A program made the translations under genes and the position numbers. Source: Bdellovibrio sp. ZAP7 (GTDB taxonomy: Bacteria > Bdellovibrionota > Bdellovibrionia > Bdellovibrionales > Bdellovibrionaceae). Taken from it: a DNA stretch of 64,000 nucleotides. The stretch covers positions 1,178,001-1,242,000 of the forward strand of contig NZ_CP030082.1 of assembly GCF_006874645.1 (NCBI RefSeq), in the 5' to 3' direction. This document shows, in pieces, positions 51,805-60,668 of the stretch. A model generated the notes under the pieces. That model did no database searches and had not been told where the DNA came from. It saw nothing but the letters and a program-made list of their open reading frames with translations. How positions within the stretch are numbered: the first letter of the stretch is position 1; each line of letters starts with the position of its first letter.

Positions 51805-52616
51805 TGGCAAACACAGAAACACAAATCAAAGTTCAAGGCGTCGATAAAATCTTCGTTGGTGGCGAAGAGGGTAAAGACGTTATCGCTCTGAAAGACATCA
51901 ATCTAGAAATTCCCCGTGGGCAGTTCTTGTGCCTGCTGGGGCCGTCAGGCTGTGGTAAGAGCACTTTGTTAAACGCAATTGCGGGATTCTCGCTGCCCAC
52001 GAATGGCCAAGTTCTGGTCGAGAATAAAATGATCGAAGAGCCAGGACCAGATCGTGGAATGGTTTTTCAGGAGTACGCATTGTTTCCGTGGATGTCGGTT
52101 GAAGACAACATTACTTTCGGTCTGCGCATTAAAAAGAATGTGCCCGAAGAGCAAATCCAAAAGACTTTGGAATCATTGTTAGAGAAATTGAAGCTAACAG
52201 AGTTCCGTAAGCGCTTCCCGAAAGATCTTTCCGGTGGTATGCGCCAACGTGTGGCGATCGCGCGCGTCTTGGCCTTGGATCCACCGATTATGCTTATGGA
52301 TGAGCCCTTTGGAGCGTTAGATGCCTTGACCCGCAGAAGTCTGCAAGACGAGCTGATCAAGCTGTGGCAAGAAACCAAAAAAACCGTGGTCTTCGTCACT
52401 CACAGTATGGAAGAAGCGATTTATCTCGCCGACCGTATTGTGGTCATGACGTACCGACCAGGAACTGTGAAGAAAGATCTGATTGTGGATCTTCCTCGTC
52501 CAAGAAATCCAGCGGCCACTGATTTCAATGCCCTTAAACGTGAAATCAGCGACATGGTTATGGCCGAGCAAAACCGCTTCCAAAACGCTCAAATTCGCGG
52601 TTCTACCGGCGACTAA
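51804..52616 (+). CDS. ABC importer ATPase (SsuB/TauB-like)
   Basis: 270 residues. Walker A GPSGCGKSTLL, Q-loop QEYALFPWMSV, signature LSGGMRQRVAIARVLAL, Walker B IMLMDEPFGALD and the switch His in TVVFVTHSMEEA are all present, so it should be active. It powers the importer formed with the preceding permease and binding protein. Its start overlaps the permease stop by one base. The stop overlaps the stop of the convergent exported-protein gene by four bases. Confidence 0.95.
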   Translation: MANTETQIKVQGVDKIFVGGEEGKDVIALKDINLEIPRGQFLCLLGPSGCGKSTLLNAIAGFSLPTNGQVLVENKMIEEPGPDRGMVFQEYALFPWMSVEDNITFGLRIKKNVPEEQIQKTLESLLEKLKLTEFRKRFPKDLSGGMRQRVAIARVLALDPPIMLMDEPFGALDALTRRSLQDELIKLWQETKKTVVFVTHSMEEAIYLADRIVVMTYRPGTVKKDLIVDLPRPRNPAATDFNALKREISDMVMAEQNRFQNAQIRGSTGD

Positions 52617-53182
52617 ATCAAATTCCTATTCAATAGTGCACTCAATTCGAGCGAGTTCTCGGCATCAGCCGAGAGCTTGATACGAACTTTCACAGGGGCT
52701 AAGCATGCTTCAGCGTAAGTCATCCTATAAGTTATCCTGGCATTCATCTTATCTTCGCTGATCGCCACATTAAAATGATTGGGAAAATAGTTTTGATTCG
52801 TTTCGAACTGTAAATAGGTCGAATCAATCTCCACATGCAAGGGTTGGCTAAGGAAACCTATGGCTTTTGAAACATCAAAGTCTAACGTCCAAAGAATGTT
52901 TTCATTTTGCACTTCAGCGGGAACATCACCACGCTGAATGATGTCTAGAACGCGGTTGATGTGTTCTTGAGTTAGGTTCCCCTTGTTCATCGCCGCAGCG
53001 ACGGCCGCTTCATTTGAGCGTTGCAGAAAGGTATCGATTCTTTTGCGGTACAGTCTGCAGCTCGTCTGTTCCTGGGTCTCATTCAGCACCTGGGCTGTTT
53101 GAATTTTAATTTCACCGACCAACTGATCGGCGAAGGCGGACGGTGAACTGATTAAGATAAGACTCAAAAGAAACCATTTCAT
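52613..53182 (-). CDS. Exported protein F of the six-gene operon
   Basis: 189 residues, signal peptide ending in PSAFADQL. Two cysteines (QTSCRLYRK, EACLAPVK). The first half is helical, with a possible coiled region (NRVLDIIQRGDVPAEVQNE), the second half beta-rich (HVEIDSTYLQFETNQNYF, ARITYRMTYAEA). It is the last gene of the operon, nine bases after the preceding one. No family recognised. Confidence 0.75.
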   Translation of the reverse strand: MKWFLLSLILISSPSAFADQLVGEIKIQTAQVLNETQEQTSCRLYRKRIDTFLQRSNEAAVAAAMNKGNLTQEHINRVLDIIQRGDVPAEVQNENILWTLDFDVSKAIGFLSQPLHVEIDSTYLQFETNQNYFPNHFNVAISEDKMNARITYRMTYAEACLAPVKVRIKLSADAENSLELSALLNRNLI

Positions 53183-53191
53183 AAATCTTCC

Positions 53192-54433
53192 TTAGTCTTT
53201 TGAAAAGCCAACAGATCCGCTAAACATGACAGGCGTTGTGATTTCGACCGTCTCTTCCGCCTTGGAGTTATTCGCTGAAATATAGGAGTCTGTTTTAGAA
53301 GCTCCCCCGAATGTTGAGTTGGCGATATCCAACACAATCGCGCCAGCCTGGCAATAGGGATGAGCACATTTTCTTAGGCCCTCAGCTGCGGCAGAAGCCC
53401 CGTTTTTACCTGGCGTTCCTGATTCCACAGGCGGAAGTGAAACCCCAAGCCTTGCCATGGAAATGTCATCTAAAACTTCCTGCATCAGTCTTTGTTTAAT
53501 ATCCCAGGCGGTCTGGGCTTTGACTTCTGCACAAACGCGAGAGTCATTACAACTCATCGTCAGTGAAAACCAGCCCGAGGTTTCGGCAGTTTCTATGAGT
53601 GAAGAGGCCGTGGCGGTTTTAAAGAATCCACCTTTGGATGAAGACTCGCGAATTTTTTTAGCTAACAATCCTTTATTGTAAGTGGCAGTGTAACCAAATG
53701 TCGCACCTACTTCGTATTTGTAGAAGGCAGTTGGCGTGATGAGGCCTGCTAAAACCTGGGAATCGATTTGCTCAGGAATTTCGCGCGTGAAAGGATCCCG
53801 AAGTTTACAAGCTCCAAACAAGCTTAAATCCAATCGGGCAGAGTAGCTTCCGGCTCCAACATTGCTATCCTTGGGAAGCGGCAGGTCCTCGTTAAAAGCA
53901 ATACGCATATCAGGATCTTGGTTTTTTGCCTGATTCCAAGCAAGCGTAACTTCTTTCAGCGGGACCGCCATGAAGGCCACAGGAACAGCGGTATTGTATT
54001 GACGAAAGCGTTGAACATTTTTTTCGATGTTCATATCAAAGATCATTTCCACCGAGGCACCTAATGCCGAAGCCAAGTCGCCATAGTCGGATTTAATTTT
54101 TTCACGCGCCTCGCGAATGGTGGTCAAGGCCTCCTCGTTGACCTTTCCCTTGATAGCTTCTGTCGTCTGTCTGTTGAGTTCTGCCATCATTTTATTCAAG
54201 GAGCTGATCTCTGAGCAGCGGCCCAGGTTGCCACTGGTGATTCCTGTGACTTTGCGGGAAGCTTGCGCCGGAGGCAGTACATAAGCCGTCTTGCAATCCG
54301 CGGTTAGAAAATAGCCACCGCTGTTCGGTGGCGTGCGGATGCTTTTTGCTACTTCACAAGATGAGGAAATTCTTGGACCTATAGCAAATGCCGAGCTTGA
54401 AATCATCGATACGACGAGGAACCATTTTTTCAT
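53192..54433 (-). CDS. Exported protein E of the six-gene operon, paralogue of protein B
   Basis: 413 residues, signal peptide ending in SAFAIGPR. Near the N-terminus it shares with protein B of the same operon the pattern of a first Cys, then DCKTAYVLPP, and a further Cys before EI (GRCSEI). The middle is helical (residues 80-130, KGKVNEEALTTIREAREKIKSDYG), then a beta-rich region with Cys at FGACKLR, TMSCNDSRVCAE and KCAHPYCQAG. The last 35 residues are strand-like. Overlaps the upstream lipoprotein gene by four bases (ATGA). Function unknown. Confidence 0.78.
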   Translation of the reverse strand: MKKWFLVVSMISSSAFAIGPRISSSCEVAKSIRTPPNSGGYFLTADCKTAYVLPPAQASRKVTGITSGNLGRCSEISSLNKMMAELNRQTTEAIKGKVNEEALTTIREAREKIKSDYGDLASALGASVEMIFDMNIEKNVQRFRQYNTAVPVAFMAVPLKEVTLAWNQAKNQDPDMRIAFNEDLPLPKDSNVGAGSYSARLDLSLFGACKLRDPFTREIPEQIDSQVLAGLITPTAFYKYEVGATFGYTATYNKGLLAKKIRESSSKGGFFKTATASSLIETAETSGWFSLTMSCNDSRVCAEVKAQTAWDIKQRLMQEVLDDISMARLGVSLPPVESGTPGKNGASAAAEGLRKCAHPYCQAGAIVLDIANSTFGGASKTDSYISANNSKAEETVEITTPVMFSGSVGFSKD

Positions 54434-54813
54434 AAATTTTCCTTTTTCAAAAATTCCTTCGCCAGATTCAACATTTCGTACGAATCACTTCTTGGGTCCG
54501 ATATTTTAGGAAAGTCTTCCAGAAGCAATTGAATGCTTTCTGATTTGGGTTGGTTCTCCAGTTGCAGTATCACTGAGCCCAAGACATATGCCTGAGTGAT
54601 CGTCAAAGACTTCGGATCAGGTTGTTGCCACTGAATTTTGCCCATTTGCGAGCTCCAAGATTTGTGCAATTGACTTAAAATCGTCGCTTGCATCTGAACC
54701 TGCGAAGAGACACCCGGCGTATTCTGTCCATTATTTTCAGGCGGGGGAGTGCCGGGATTTTCACAGGCTGTTAGCAGTGAAACTAAGCAAATGAGTCCGA
54801 GCAGGTTTTTCAT
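54430..54813 (-). CDS. Small lipoprotein D of the six-gene operon
   Basis: 127 residues with lipobox SLLTAC (Cys at about 17), followed by a Pro/Asn-rich tether (ENPGTPPPENNGQNTPG) and a short helical domain (QMQATILSQLHKSWSSQMGK, QAYVLGSVILQLE). It probably anchors the operon products to a membrane. One base separates it from the gene before, and it overlaps the one after by four bases. Confidence 0.8.
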   Translation of the reverse strand: MKNLLGLICLVSLLTACENPGTPPPENNGQNTPGVSSQVQMQATILSQLHKSWSSQMGKIQWQQPDPKSLTITQAYVLGSVILQLENQPKSESIQLLLEDFPKISDPRSDSYEMLNLAKEFLKKENL

Positions 54814-54814
54814 T

Positions 54815-55798
54815 TTAGTCTCCGATATTTACATCCAACGTTTCCCCAATAACGCAATTCAACGTGTATTTGGGATTTTCAGGTTTTACGTAGTCAATGT
54901 TCATTCCCCAATTATTATAAAGCTCAGAGTCTTTCGCAGTCGCTTTCTGGGTGGCATTTAGAGTCACATAATCGGCTTTCACCGAATTCAAGAAGGTTTG
55001 AATTCTTTCGGCAGAATTAAGCATTTCTGATGTTGCCACGACAGAACGAGCGGCAACACCCAATGCGAAGGCCTCTGCAATTTCATTTTGCTTCGGAGTG
55101 TTCTTGTTGCTGACTACGTTGGGTTGGAATTTCCAGAACTGTTGGTAAATGGAAGTATAAGCACTTTGCTTGATCCACATGGTTTTGTCTGGAAGGGCTT
55201 TTTCATATGTGATATCTCTTACGACCGAGAATTGAACAGTTTGCTCCATAAGATCACAGGCCAAAGCGTTCTTATCCGAAAGATCAATTTGAATCTCCCG
55301 ACCATCGGACTCACGAACTTTAGCACCGATCAAGGAAATTTCATTTTCTAAAGATCCTTTGCTTTCGCGGTACTCCGTATCGTTAGAAATCCAGTAGCCA
55401 TAGTTTTTTGTCAGGTTTATTTTTGGTTCACCTACCACGACAGAGTTTTCAAAGGTCGAAAACTTGGCAAGAGCTGCCGCCGAAATTCCATCCCCGGGAA
55501 TAACTAGTTTCGCTTTAAATCTCTTTCCAAGAAAGATCGACAATTTACAAAGATCGCCAGCTTTCGAATTTCTTTTTGCGTCGACAATCACCTTTATCGG
55601 TGTGTTTTTAACGAACAGGCGGTGAAAGCGAGAAGCACCTGTGGGCAATTTGTAAACTTCAGCGCGCAATCCCGTATCAGGATCCAGATAAATACTTTCG
55701 CTTTTAAGGGAGGGAGCCCACTTTCCAAGTGAACCCCAATCTGTTGCCTGAGCGTTCGCAGTCGCCGCGATTATTAGAATGAATGTTGCGAATTTCAT
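54815..55798 (-). CDS. Exported protein C of the six-gene operon
   Basis: 327 residues, signal peptide ending in TANAQATD. GGAG lies six bases before the ATG at 55798; the longer start at 55810 would spoil the signal. The mature part has a first beta-rich domain (SIYLDPDTGLRAEVYKLPTG, KLSIFLGKRFKAKLVIPG), a helical section near 230-300 (IAEAFALGVAARSVVATSEMLNSAER) and three cysteines (DLCKL, LACDL, LNCVI). No family recognised. Confidence 0.76.
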   Translation of the reverse strand: MKFATFILIIAATANAQATDWGSLGKWAPSLKSESIYLDPDTGLRAEVYKLPTGASRFHRLFVKNTPIKVIVDAKRNSKAGDLCKLSIFLGKRFKAKLVIPGDGISAAALAKFSTFENSVVVGEPKINLTKNYGYWISNDTEYRESKGSLENEISLIGAKVRESDGREIQIDLSDKNALACDLMEQTVQFSVVRDITYEKALPDKTMWIKQSAYTSIYQQFWKFQPNVVSNKNTPKQNEIAEAFALGVAARSVVATSEMLNSAERIQTFLNSVKADYVTLNATQKATAKDSELYNNWGMNIDYVKPENPKYTLNCVIGETLDVNIGD

Positions 55799-55810
55799 AT
55801 AATTCTCCAA

Positions 55811-57241
55811 TTAATTGAAACCTGATGTGTGATCCACGGTCGTTGTTTGATTTGCTTCCAAAGTGATATGTTCACTGATCCAGGAATCATCTTTAATGTC
55901 TTTAGTCAGCTCGCTCACACCATTGCGGTCTACTCTTGTGTAGATCGTTTGAGTGCTGCAGCTTCTGGATGCCCCGATTCCAAAGAAACCCGAATTGCTT
56001 GAGCAGACCTGTCTTGTACCGGTTGCCACGTCATCGGTGCCCGGTTGAATTTCAGGAGCGCCTGCAACCGGTTCTTCACTGAAAATACCCAGCTGCTTTA
56101 ACTTGTTCTCTGCACGAAGAAAGTACTGTTGAATACTTTTGTTGATAATGCGAGCGAATGGGGAAAGCTCTTCGCCATCAGCGGTGCCTTTCATATAGTC
56201 GTCAAAGCTGTAAGGGCGACCTTTGTCGTCGATAGTAATACTGAGGGAATTGTCAAGTCCGCCGGCGATCACGCCTTGGGTGAAGTCTCTGCGAGTGTAC
56301 TTTCCTCTTTCAATGAAACTTTCGATGTTGTTTAGGAAATCCGTTGTCTTGATAGTTGCATTCACGTCCAGCTTGATCCCAGTTTGCACATTAACCTTAT
56401 AAGCAAGATTCAGTGCGACAGTTTCGCTAATCAGTCTATCTAGATCCTCGCGGTTGTCTTTGGTATTACAATAAGCTGACGTCGAAATATCAACCAGACC
56501 AGTCAGTCCACCGTTCATCGCCACATATGTTGCCTCAGAATCCAGAGTCACCCCTGAAGCCGCGGGCACGCGATAACTTGGAAAATCGACATTCAGAATC
56601 GTTTTTCCGACTGTGGTTTTTGCTGACTTTCTTGAAATAACCAAAGTTGAGCTGGTGATTAATGCCGGTGTGAACTTCGTTGGACCATTAGAACCATCAG
56701 GCAATGCATTTGCTATACGGTAAGCTTCCACGTTTTGCATGATGCGATCTTCAAGAGTGTACTTAACACGCAAGGCAGGCATGAGGTCGTAGATACCAAA
56801 GATATCGTTCTTTCTTTTCGTGTAATAGGCAATTTGCTTTCTGAGCTCTTTGATTTGCAACTCGTAAAGATCTTTCTTGTCAGCAGGGGCCTCTGTGATT
56901 TTCAAGATCACTTGATCAAGTTCTGCACTCAGGCTGGCGATTTTTGCATCGTAGTCAAATGATTGGGATTTTTTATTAAGGATTTCCTTACAAAAACGAT
57001 CGGAAGCCCCTGGCAGTTTTGCCCAAGTTTTAACCGCCTTAATTGTTTTCTGAGGCAATACATAAGCAGTGCTGCAGTCTTTGCTAAAATAGATCGGGGC
57101 CTGGTTTTCCATCGACGGAGCTTTGACCTGACAGGATTTCTCTGGCTTAAGAACGGCGAACTGGCTTTCCTCAGGCGCGGCATGAGTAGGCTGGACCATG
57201 CTCAATGACAGGATGGTTCCTACGAGCAATTTATTTTTCAT
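55811..57241 (-). CDS. Exported protein B of the six-gene operon
   Basis: 476 residues, signal peptide ending in PTHAAPEE, AAGGAG six bases before the ATG. The N-terminal region has Cys in KSCQVK, DCSTAYVLP and RFCKEI, shared with protein E. Residues 95-150 are a strongly charged helix likely to be a coiled coil (AKIASLSAELDQVILKITEA, YELQIKELRKQIAYYTKRK). The rest is beta-rich with a Cys-rich stretch (QVCSSNSGFFGIGASRSCST). It ends in beta-type residues. No catalytic motif seen. Confidence 0.78.
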   Translation of the reverse strand: MKNKLLVGTILSLSMVQPTHAAPEESQFAVLKPEKSCQVKAPSMENQAPIYFSKDCSTAYVLPQKTIKAVKTWAKLPGASDRFCKEILNKKSQSFDYDAKIASLSAELDQVILKITEAPADKKDLYELQIKELRKQIAYYTKRKNDIFGIYDLMPALRVKYTLEDRIMQNVEAYRIANALPDGSNGPTKFTPALITSSTLVISRKSAKTTVGKTILNVDFPSYRVPAASGVTLDSEATYVAMNGGLTGLVDISTSAYCNTKDNREDLDRLISETVALNLAYKVNVQTGIKLDVNATIKTTDFLNNIESFIERGKYTRRDFTQGVIAGGLDNSLSITIDDKGRPYSFDDYMKGTADGEELSPFARIINKSIQQYFLRAENKLKQLGIFSEEPVAGAPEIQPGTDDVATGTRQVCSSNSGFFGIGASRSCSTQTIYTRVDRNGVSELTKDIKDDSWISEHITLEANQTTTVDHTSGFN

Positions 57242-57269
57242 GGAGATCTCCTTTATGTAGGTTCGGAAA

Positions 57270-57800
57270 TTATTTAACTTCTTTTTCTCGTTGTGTGCCG
57301 CAGACGATCCATCTCTTGGAGGTCTTGTTGGCCCGTTGGCTTTGACTGCTGTATCCGATTTCGATGTACTCTAATTTTTTTAAATCAGGAGTTTTTACGA
57401 ACTCGACGGCCCAGCGTTCATCACGGCCCGTGGCATCGTCGTAGTTTCTGTCGCGAAATCGATAATGCAGCATTCTCGAATTTTGGATTTCCAATTGATG
57501 TGTTTTTGAGTAGTCGAATTCAGGAATATAAAAGGGGACGTAGCGCTCAAAGCCAGTTTTGTCGACAACGAGCATATCGGCGATGATGGTACCATGAATT
57601 TCACGGGAGGATTTTGCGACTCTGCAGACCTGAATTTCAATGTGGCAGCTACCGAGGTCGTAGCGGCCTTCCATTTCTCTAAGAAATTCGATCATGCGCA
57701 GATCTTTGGGATTGTGCGCAGCATGCGTGGGACACGCGCCTAATTTAGCCCAGCTTTGCTGTGCCAAGAGTACCAGTGCGATGATGAAGAAAGTCTTCAC
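57270..57800 (-). CDS. Exported protein A, first gene of the six-gene operon
   Basis: 176 residues, GTG start with GAGGGGG just before it; signal peptide ending in QQSWAKLG. Cys at GACPTH, GSCHIE, QVCRVA and IVCGTQ. A repeated strand pattern (HIEIQVCRVAKSSREIHGTIIADMLVV, RWAVEFVKTPDLKKLEYIEIGY) suggests a small beta-sandwich or lipocalin-like fold, not identified. It is 28 bases from the next gene and probably shares its promoter. Confidence 0.75.
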   Translation of the reverse strand: MKTFFIIALVLLAQQSWAKLGACPTHAAHNPKDLRMIEFLREMEGRYDLGSCHIEIQVCRVAKSSREIHGTIIADMLVVDKTGFERYVPFYIPEFDYSKTHQLEIQNSRMLHYRFRDRNYDDATGRDERWAVEFVKTPDLKKLEYIEIGYSSQSQRANKTSKRWIVCGTQREKEVK

Positions 57801-57951
57801 GGGGCCCCCTCGTCAGAGTGACGTGAGGCTATCGAGCAAAGGGGATACCAGTGACTTTAGAGCTTGAATTCGATTTTAGATGAGCTGAGTGAATTTGGTC
57901 CGGTGCCCGAGACTTGAATTTCGGACATCGGCCGGACGATTTTCGTGCGGG
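57801..57951. other. Intergenic region with hairpins between two exported-protein groups
   Basis: 151 bases. GCGGGC/GCCCGC with TATT loop (57947-57962) overlaps the stop of the upstream membrane-anchored gene. GTCCGG and CCGGAC at about 57898 and 57932 could form a longer stem. No T run follows on the minus strand, so read-through into the six-gene operon is possible. Confidence 0.45.
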
Positions 57952-58650
57952 CTATTGCCCGCATTGGCAGTCGGTACCAAGGCAAGAAAGAACCTTGCCA
58001 TGATTGTTAAACTGAAACTGGAAAACTTTATTGTCGTGCATTTCCAAGCTCACGGAAGAATTATCCTTAAGCTTCAAATCCATCTTTTTTTCAACGCGGG
58101 TGATTTTTCCAGTTGCTAAAAGCTTTTCAACGGTGTCGTCAACTTTTAACGGAATTTCTTCCGGAAGATCTTGCGCATCCAATTTATAGAACTTTACAGT
58201 CTTTTTGGATTTCGCATTCGTATTATCAGCACCGATCACATGCACACGACGTTTTGTGCCGTCGGGTTGGTCCAGGTGATAGTTTTCCAAAGTCGTTTCT
58301 TCAGTTTTAACACCCAAGCTTTTACGTAAGTATTCGACCAAAGCTTCTGGCGTTGCCACAGCTTGAGCAGCGATTTCGGGAGCACAGGCTTTCAAAGAGT
58401 CATTGAATGTGTCTTTGTCAGAAACTGCCACCGGTGATTTTGCCACTGTTGCAGTTCCGGCCTCAGAACCTGTCACAGCTGTATTCGGTGCAGAAGCGCT
58501 TTCTCCGGCAGAGATCACGGCCGTATTGGCACCACTATTAACTGGTTTTTCGTGAAAAAGAATATGCAGGAAATAATAATCCGCAGCCACTCCTAAAATG
58601 AAAAGTACTGCAGCCCAAAAAAACCAATGCCTAAACTTAATTTCTTTCAT
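57952..58650 (-). CDS. Membrane-anchored protein of unknown function
   Basis: 232 residues. One N-terminal membrane helix (about 8-28) faces a periplasmic part with a Ser/Ala/Thr-rich linker (GANTAVISAGESASAPNTAVTG) and a C-terminal domain of alternating strands and short helices (RRVHVIGADNTNAKSKKTVKFYKLDA, KKMDLKLKDNSSVSLEMHD), with cysteines in SLKACAPE, LSCLGTDCQCGQ. The last four Cys-containing residues form a possible metal or disulfide cluster. Seven bases after the NlpC/P60-like gene, so they are likely a pair. Confidence 0.72.
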   Translation of the reverse strand: MKEIKFRHWFFWAAVLFILGVAADYYFLHILFHEKPVNSGANTAVISAGESASAPNTAVTGSEAGTATVAKSPVAVSDKDTFNDSLKACAPEIAAQAVATPEALVEYLRKSLGVKTEETTLENYHLDQPDGTKRRVHVIGADNTNAKSKKTVKFYKLDAQDLPEEIPLKVDDTVEKLLATGKITRVEKKMDLKLKDNSSVSLEMHDNKVFQFQFNNHGKVLSCLGTDCQCGQ

Positions 58651-58657
58651 AATTCCT

Positions 58658-59965
58658 TTAATCCTGTTTCAGATTCGGAACCCAAACATCCCATGACTTA
58701 CAGCTTCTTGCACGCTGCGAAGGTCCACGGAGCTGACCCCAACGGTACTGTGCTTCGTCCATGGGATTGTTTGAAATGAGTCCCGCAAACAATCTGCGTT
58801 TGAACTCGGCTAAGTCAATGTACTGACCAGAAGAATATTCAGTGGTACAAACAGAAATTCCGTCAACGCCCACCGGGGCCATTTTTCGAGTTTCGCTGAG
58901 CATGCTTTCTTCGATGAAAGGATAAATCTTGTTCAGACGCACACGCATGTCCAAGCTTAAATCGGATGCATTGTTGGCCAGAACCAACTCGCGGTAAACT
59001 TTGCGCAAAGTCACATAGTCATCAAATACGCGTTGGTCACGGCTTGGTGTGGAGTAAGTGTCATAGTCTTCATACGACATACAACCACGAGTGGAGCGCA
59101 AAGCATTCAAACCATCGTTCACCGCACTCACTCGGCCGACCAAACCTTGGCAAGTTACTTTCATCAAACGCGCCATCATTTGCTCATCCGTTTCGCGACG
59201 AAGTTGCAAACGGCCTTGTGCGTATTTCACCCAGCGTTTCAAAGGAACTTTGTATTGTTCTTCGCTGTAGCCCGGAACTTTCCAAACAGGTTGGTTCAAA
59301 TACTCAACCGGTCTCCAGTAACGGAAGCCCGCGCCACCCGCCGGAGTTTGATCGCCTTCAAAAACCCATTCAGGGTTTGGCCAGGATTGGCGCTCTTGCA
59401 AAGTCGAACCTGAAGTACGACCCACCGTGGAGTTGTAAACCAAGTGAGGTACACCGATCGGCAGCATTTCTTTGATTGTCCAAGAATGGTGATTTACCGC
59501 AGTTGTCAGAATCAAAGAGCCTGCACGAACAGTGTTGCGTGAAATCGCAACAGGGTAGGTGTCATTGGCAACGGATTTAGTGCTGACCATGTCATAGATA
59601 TACAGCAGGAAACTTTTCACACGTTGTTCTTCACGCTGCTTATCGAAACGCTTCATTTGATTTGAAATCGTGCGACCATAAGCCGTGGGATCTTGAATCA
59701 CGAAGGGAAGTTTATTTTCGTAAGCGAAAATCAAACGCATGGAATACACAGTGTCGGCGCAGTCCGTACGGAGACCGTAATAAGGATTGCTTTGGCCATT
59801 CGGAAGCTTTTTGCGGGCAAAGAAATCAATTTGCCAATTGTTTTCAACCCACTCAGAGAAGCGGTCTTCCCAAGCCGGTGACCAAGAGTTAACTTCTGTC
59901 CACACGGCCGCGTGGGCAAAACTACAAGAAACCAAAACCACAAGAAGCAAAATCAAACGTTGCAT
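58658..59965 (-). CDS. Exported NlpC/P60-like protein (candidate cell-wall hydrolase)
   Basis: 435 residues from the ATG at 59965 (GGAG five bases upstream), signal peptide ending in SFAHAAVW. The pattern LRTDCADTVYSMRLIFAYENKLPF (Cys69) followed by RNTVRAGSLILTTAVNHHSWTIKE (His159/160) has the Cys-then-His order and the strand after GSLIL that papain-fold NlpC/P60 enzymes use to cut peptidoglycan peptides. The third catalytic residue is not clear. The C-terminal half is helical and Arg-rich. In a predator such an enzyme could act on wall; that is inference. Confidence 0.62.
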   Translation of the reverse strand: MQRLILLLVVLVSCSFAHAAVWTEVNSWSPAWEDRFSEWVENNWQIDFFARKKLPNGQSNPYYGLRTDCADTVYSMRLIFAYENKLPFVIQDPTAYGRTISNQMKRFDKQREEQRVKSFLLYIYDMVSTKSVANDTYPVAISRNTVRAGSLILTTAVNHHSWTIKEMLPIGVPHLVYNSTVGRTSGSTLQERQSWPNPEWVFEGDQTPAGGAGFRYWRPVEYLNQPVWKVPGYSEEQYKVPLKRWVKYAQGRLQLRRETDEQMMARLMKVTCQGLVGRVSAVNDGLNALRSTRGCMSYEDYDTYSTPSRDQRVFDDYVTLRKVYRELVLANNASDLSLDMRVRLNKIYPFIEESMLSETRKMAPVGVDGISVCTTEYSSGQYIDLAEFKRRLFAGLISNNPMDEAQYRWGQLRGPSQRARSCKSWDVWVPNLKQD

Positions 59966-60164
59966 GATGACTCCACAGATTACGCGAGGAAAACGGTACA
60001 TTGCCGGTTTTTAAGATTCAAACAAAATGCCCTGCGGCCAAGCCCCATTTTAGCTAGAGGTGACGTGTCATAAAATTCGGGCGAGTGCGTATTGAAATTC
60101 ATCTGGTGAGTCATAGAATAAAGAAGTCGGCCGTTGCTTTTGCGGTCAGCACTCTGGAGGAGAT

Positions 60165-60593
60165 ATGAACAACTTGAAGTGGGTCCTAGGTCTTGTGTTC
60201 CTTGTGGGGACAGCAAACGCGGCCATTCGAGAGATTCCCGTCACGAGCGGCCGTACGCTGCGAGCTCAGGTCGACAGCTATGTCGAGCTTCTGCAGAAGG
60301 AAATGGGCCTGGCTAAGAATAATAAAGAGCGTTTTCGCGCGATTCGCCGGGTGACTGACGAAATTAAAGTCGTGCGTGAAAATAATATGCCTCAGACAGC
60401 AGCAGATGAGGCCTACATGGATTTAATGTTGGCTGTTTTTGATTCCGTACCAACCGAGAAAAATTTCAAAAAAAGTGACTGCACACGCTACGAAAGCGAT
60501 ATCTTGAATCAATACGAACCCACGGCGGATATAGAGCCAATGGAGCCTGCGGTTAAGCCTGCTTGGTTTGCCCTCTCCGTACTGTGTAGATAA
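60165..60593 (+). CDS. Small exported protein
   Basis: 142 residues, signal peptide ending in GTANAAIR. The mature part is helical and charged (LRAQVDSYVELLQKEMGLAKNNKERFRAIRRV) with two cysteines (SDCTRY, SVLCR). GGAGG lies six bases before the ATG. The next gene follows after 75 bases. No family recognised. Confidence 0.74.
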   Translation: MNNLKWVLGLVFLVGTANAAIREIPVTSGRTLRAQVDSYVELLQKEMGLAKNNKERFRAIRRVTDEIKVVRENNMPQTAADEAYMDLMLAVFDSVPTEKNFKKSDCTRYESDILNQYEPTADIEPMEPAVKPAWFALSVLCR

Positions 60594-60668
60594 TGCCCTT
60601 GTGATTTAAGTCCAAATCCGCTAATTCTTCGGGGGATTAATGTTTAATGCCCTACGAGGAGTTATAGA

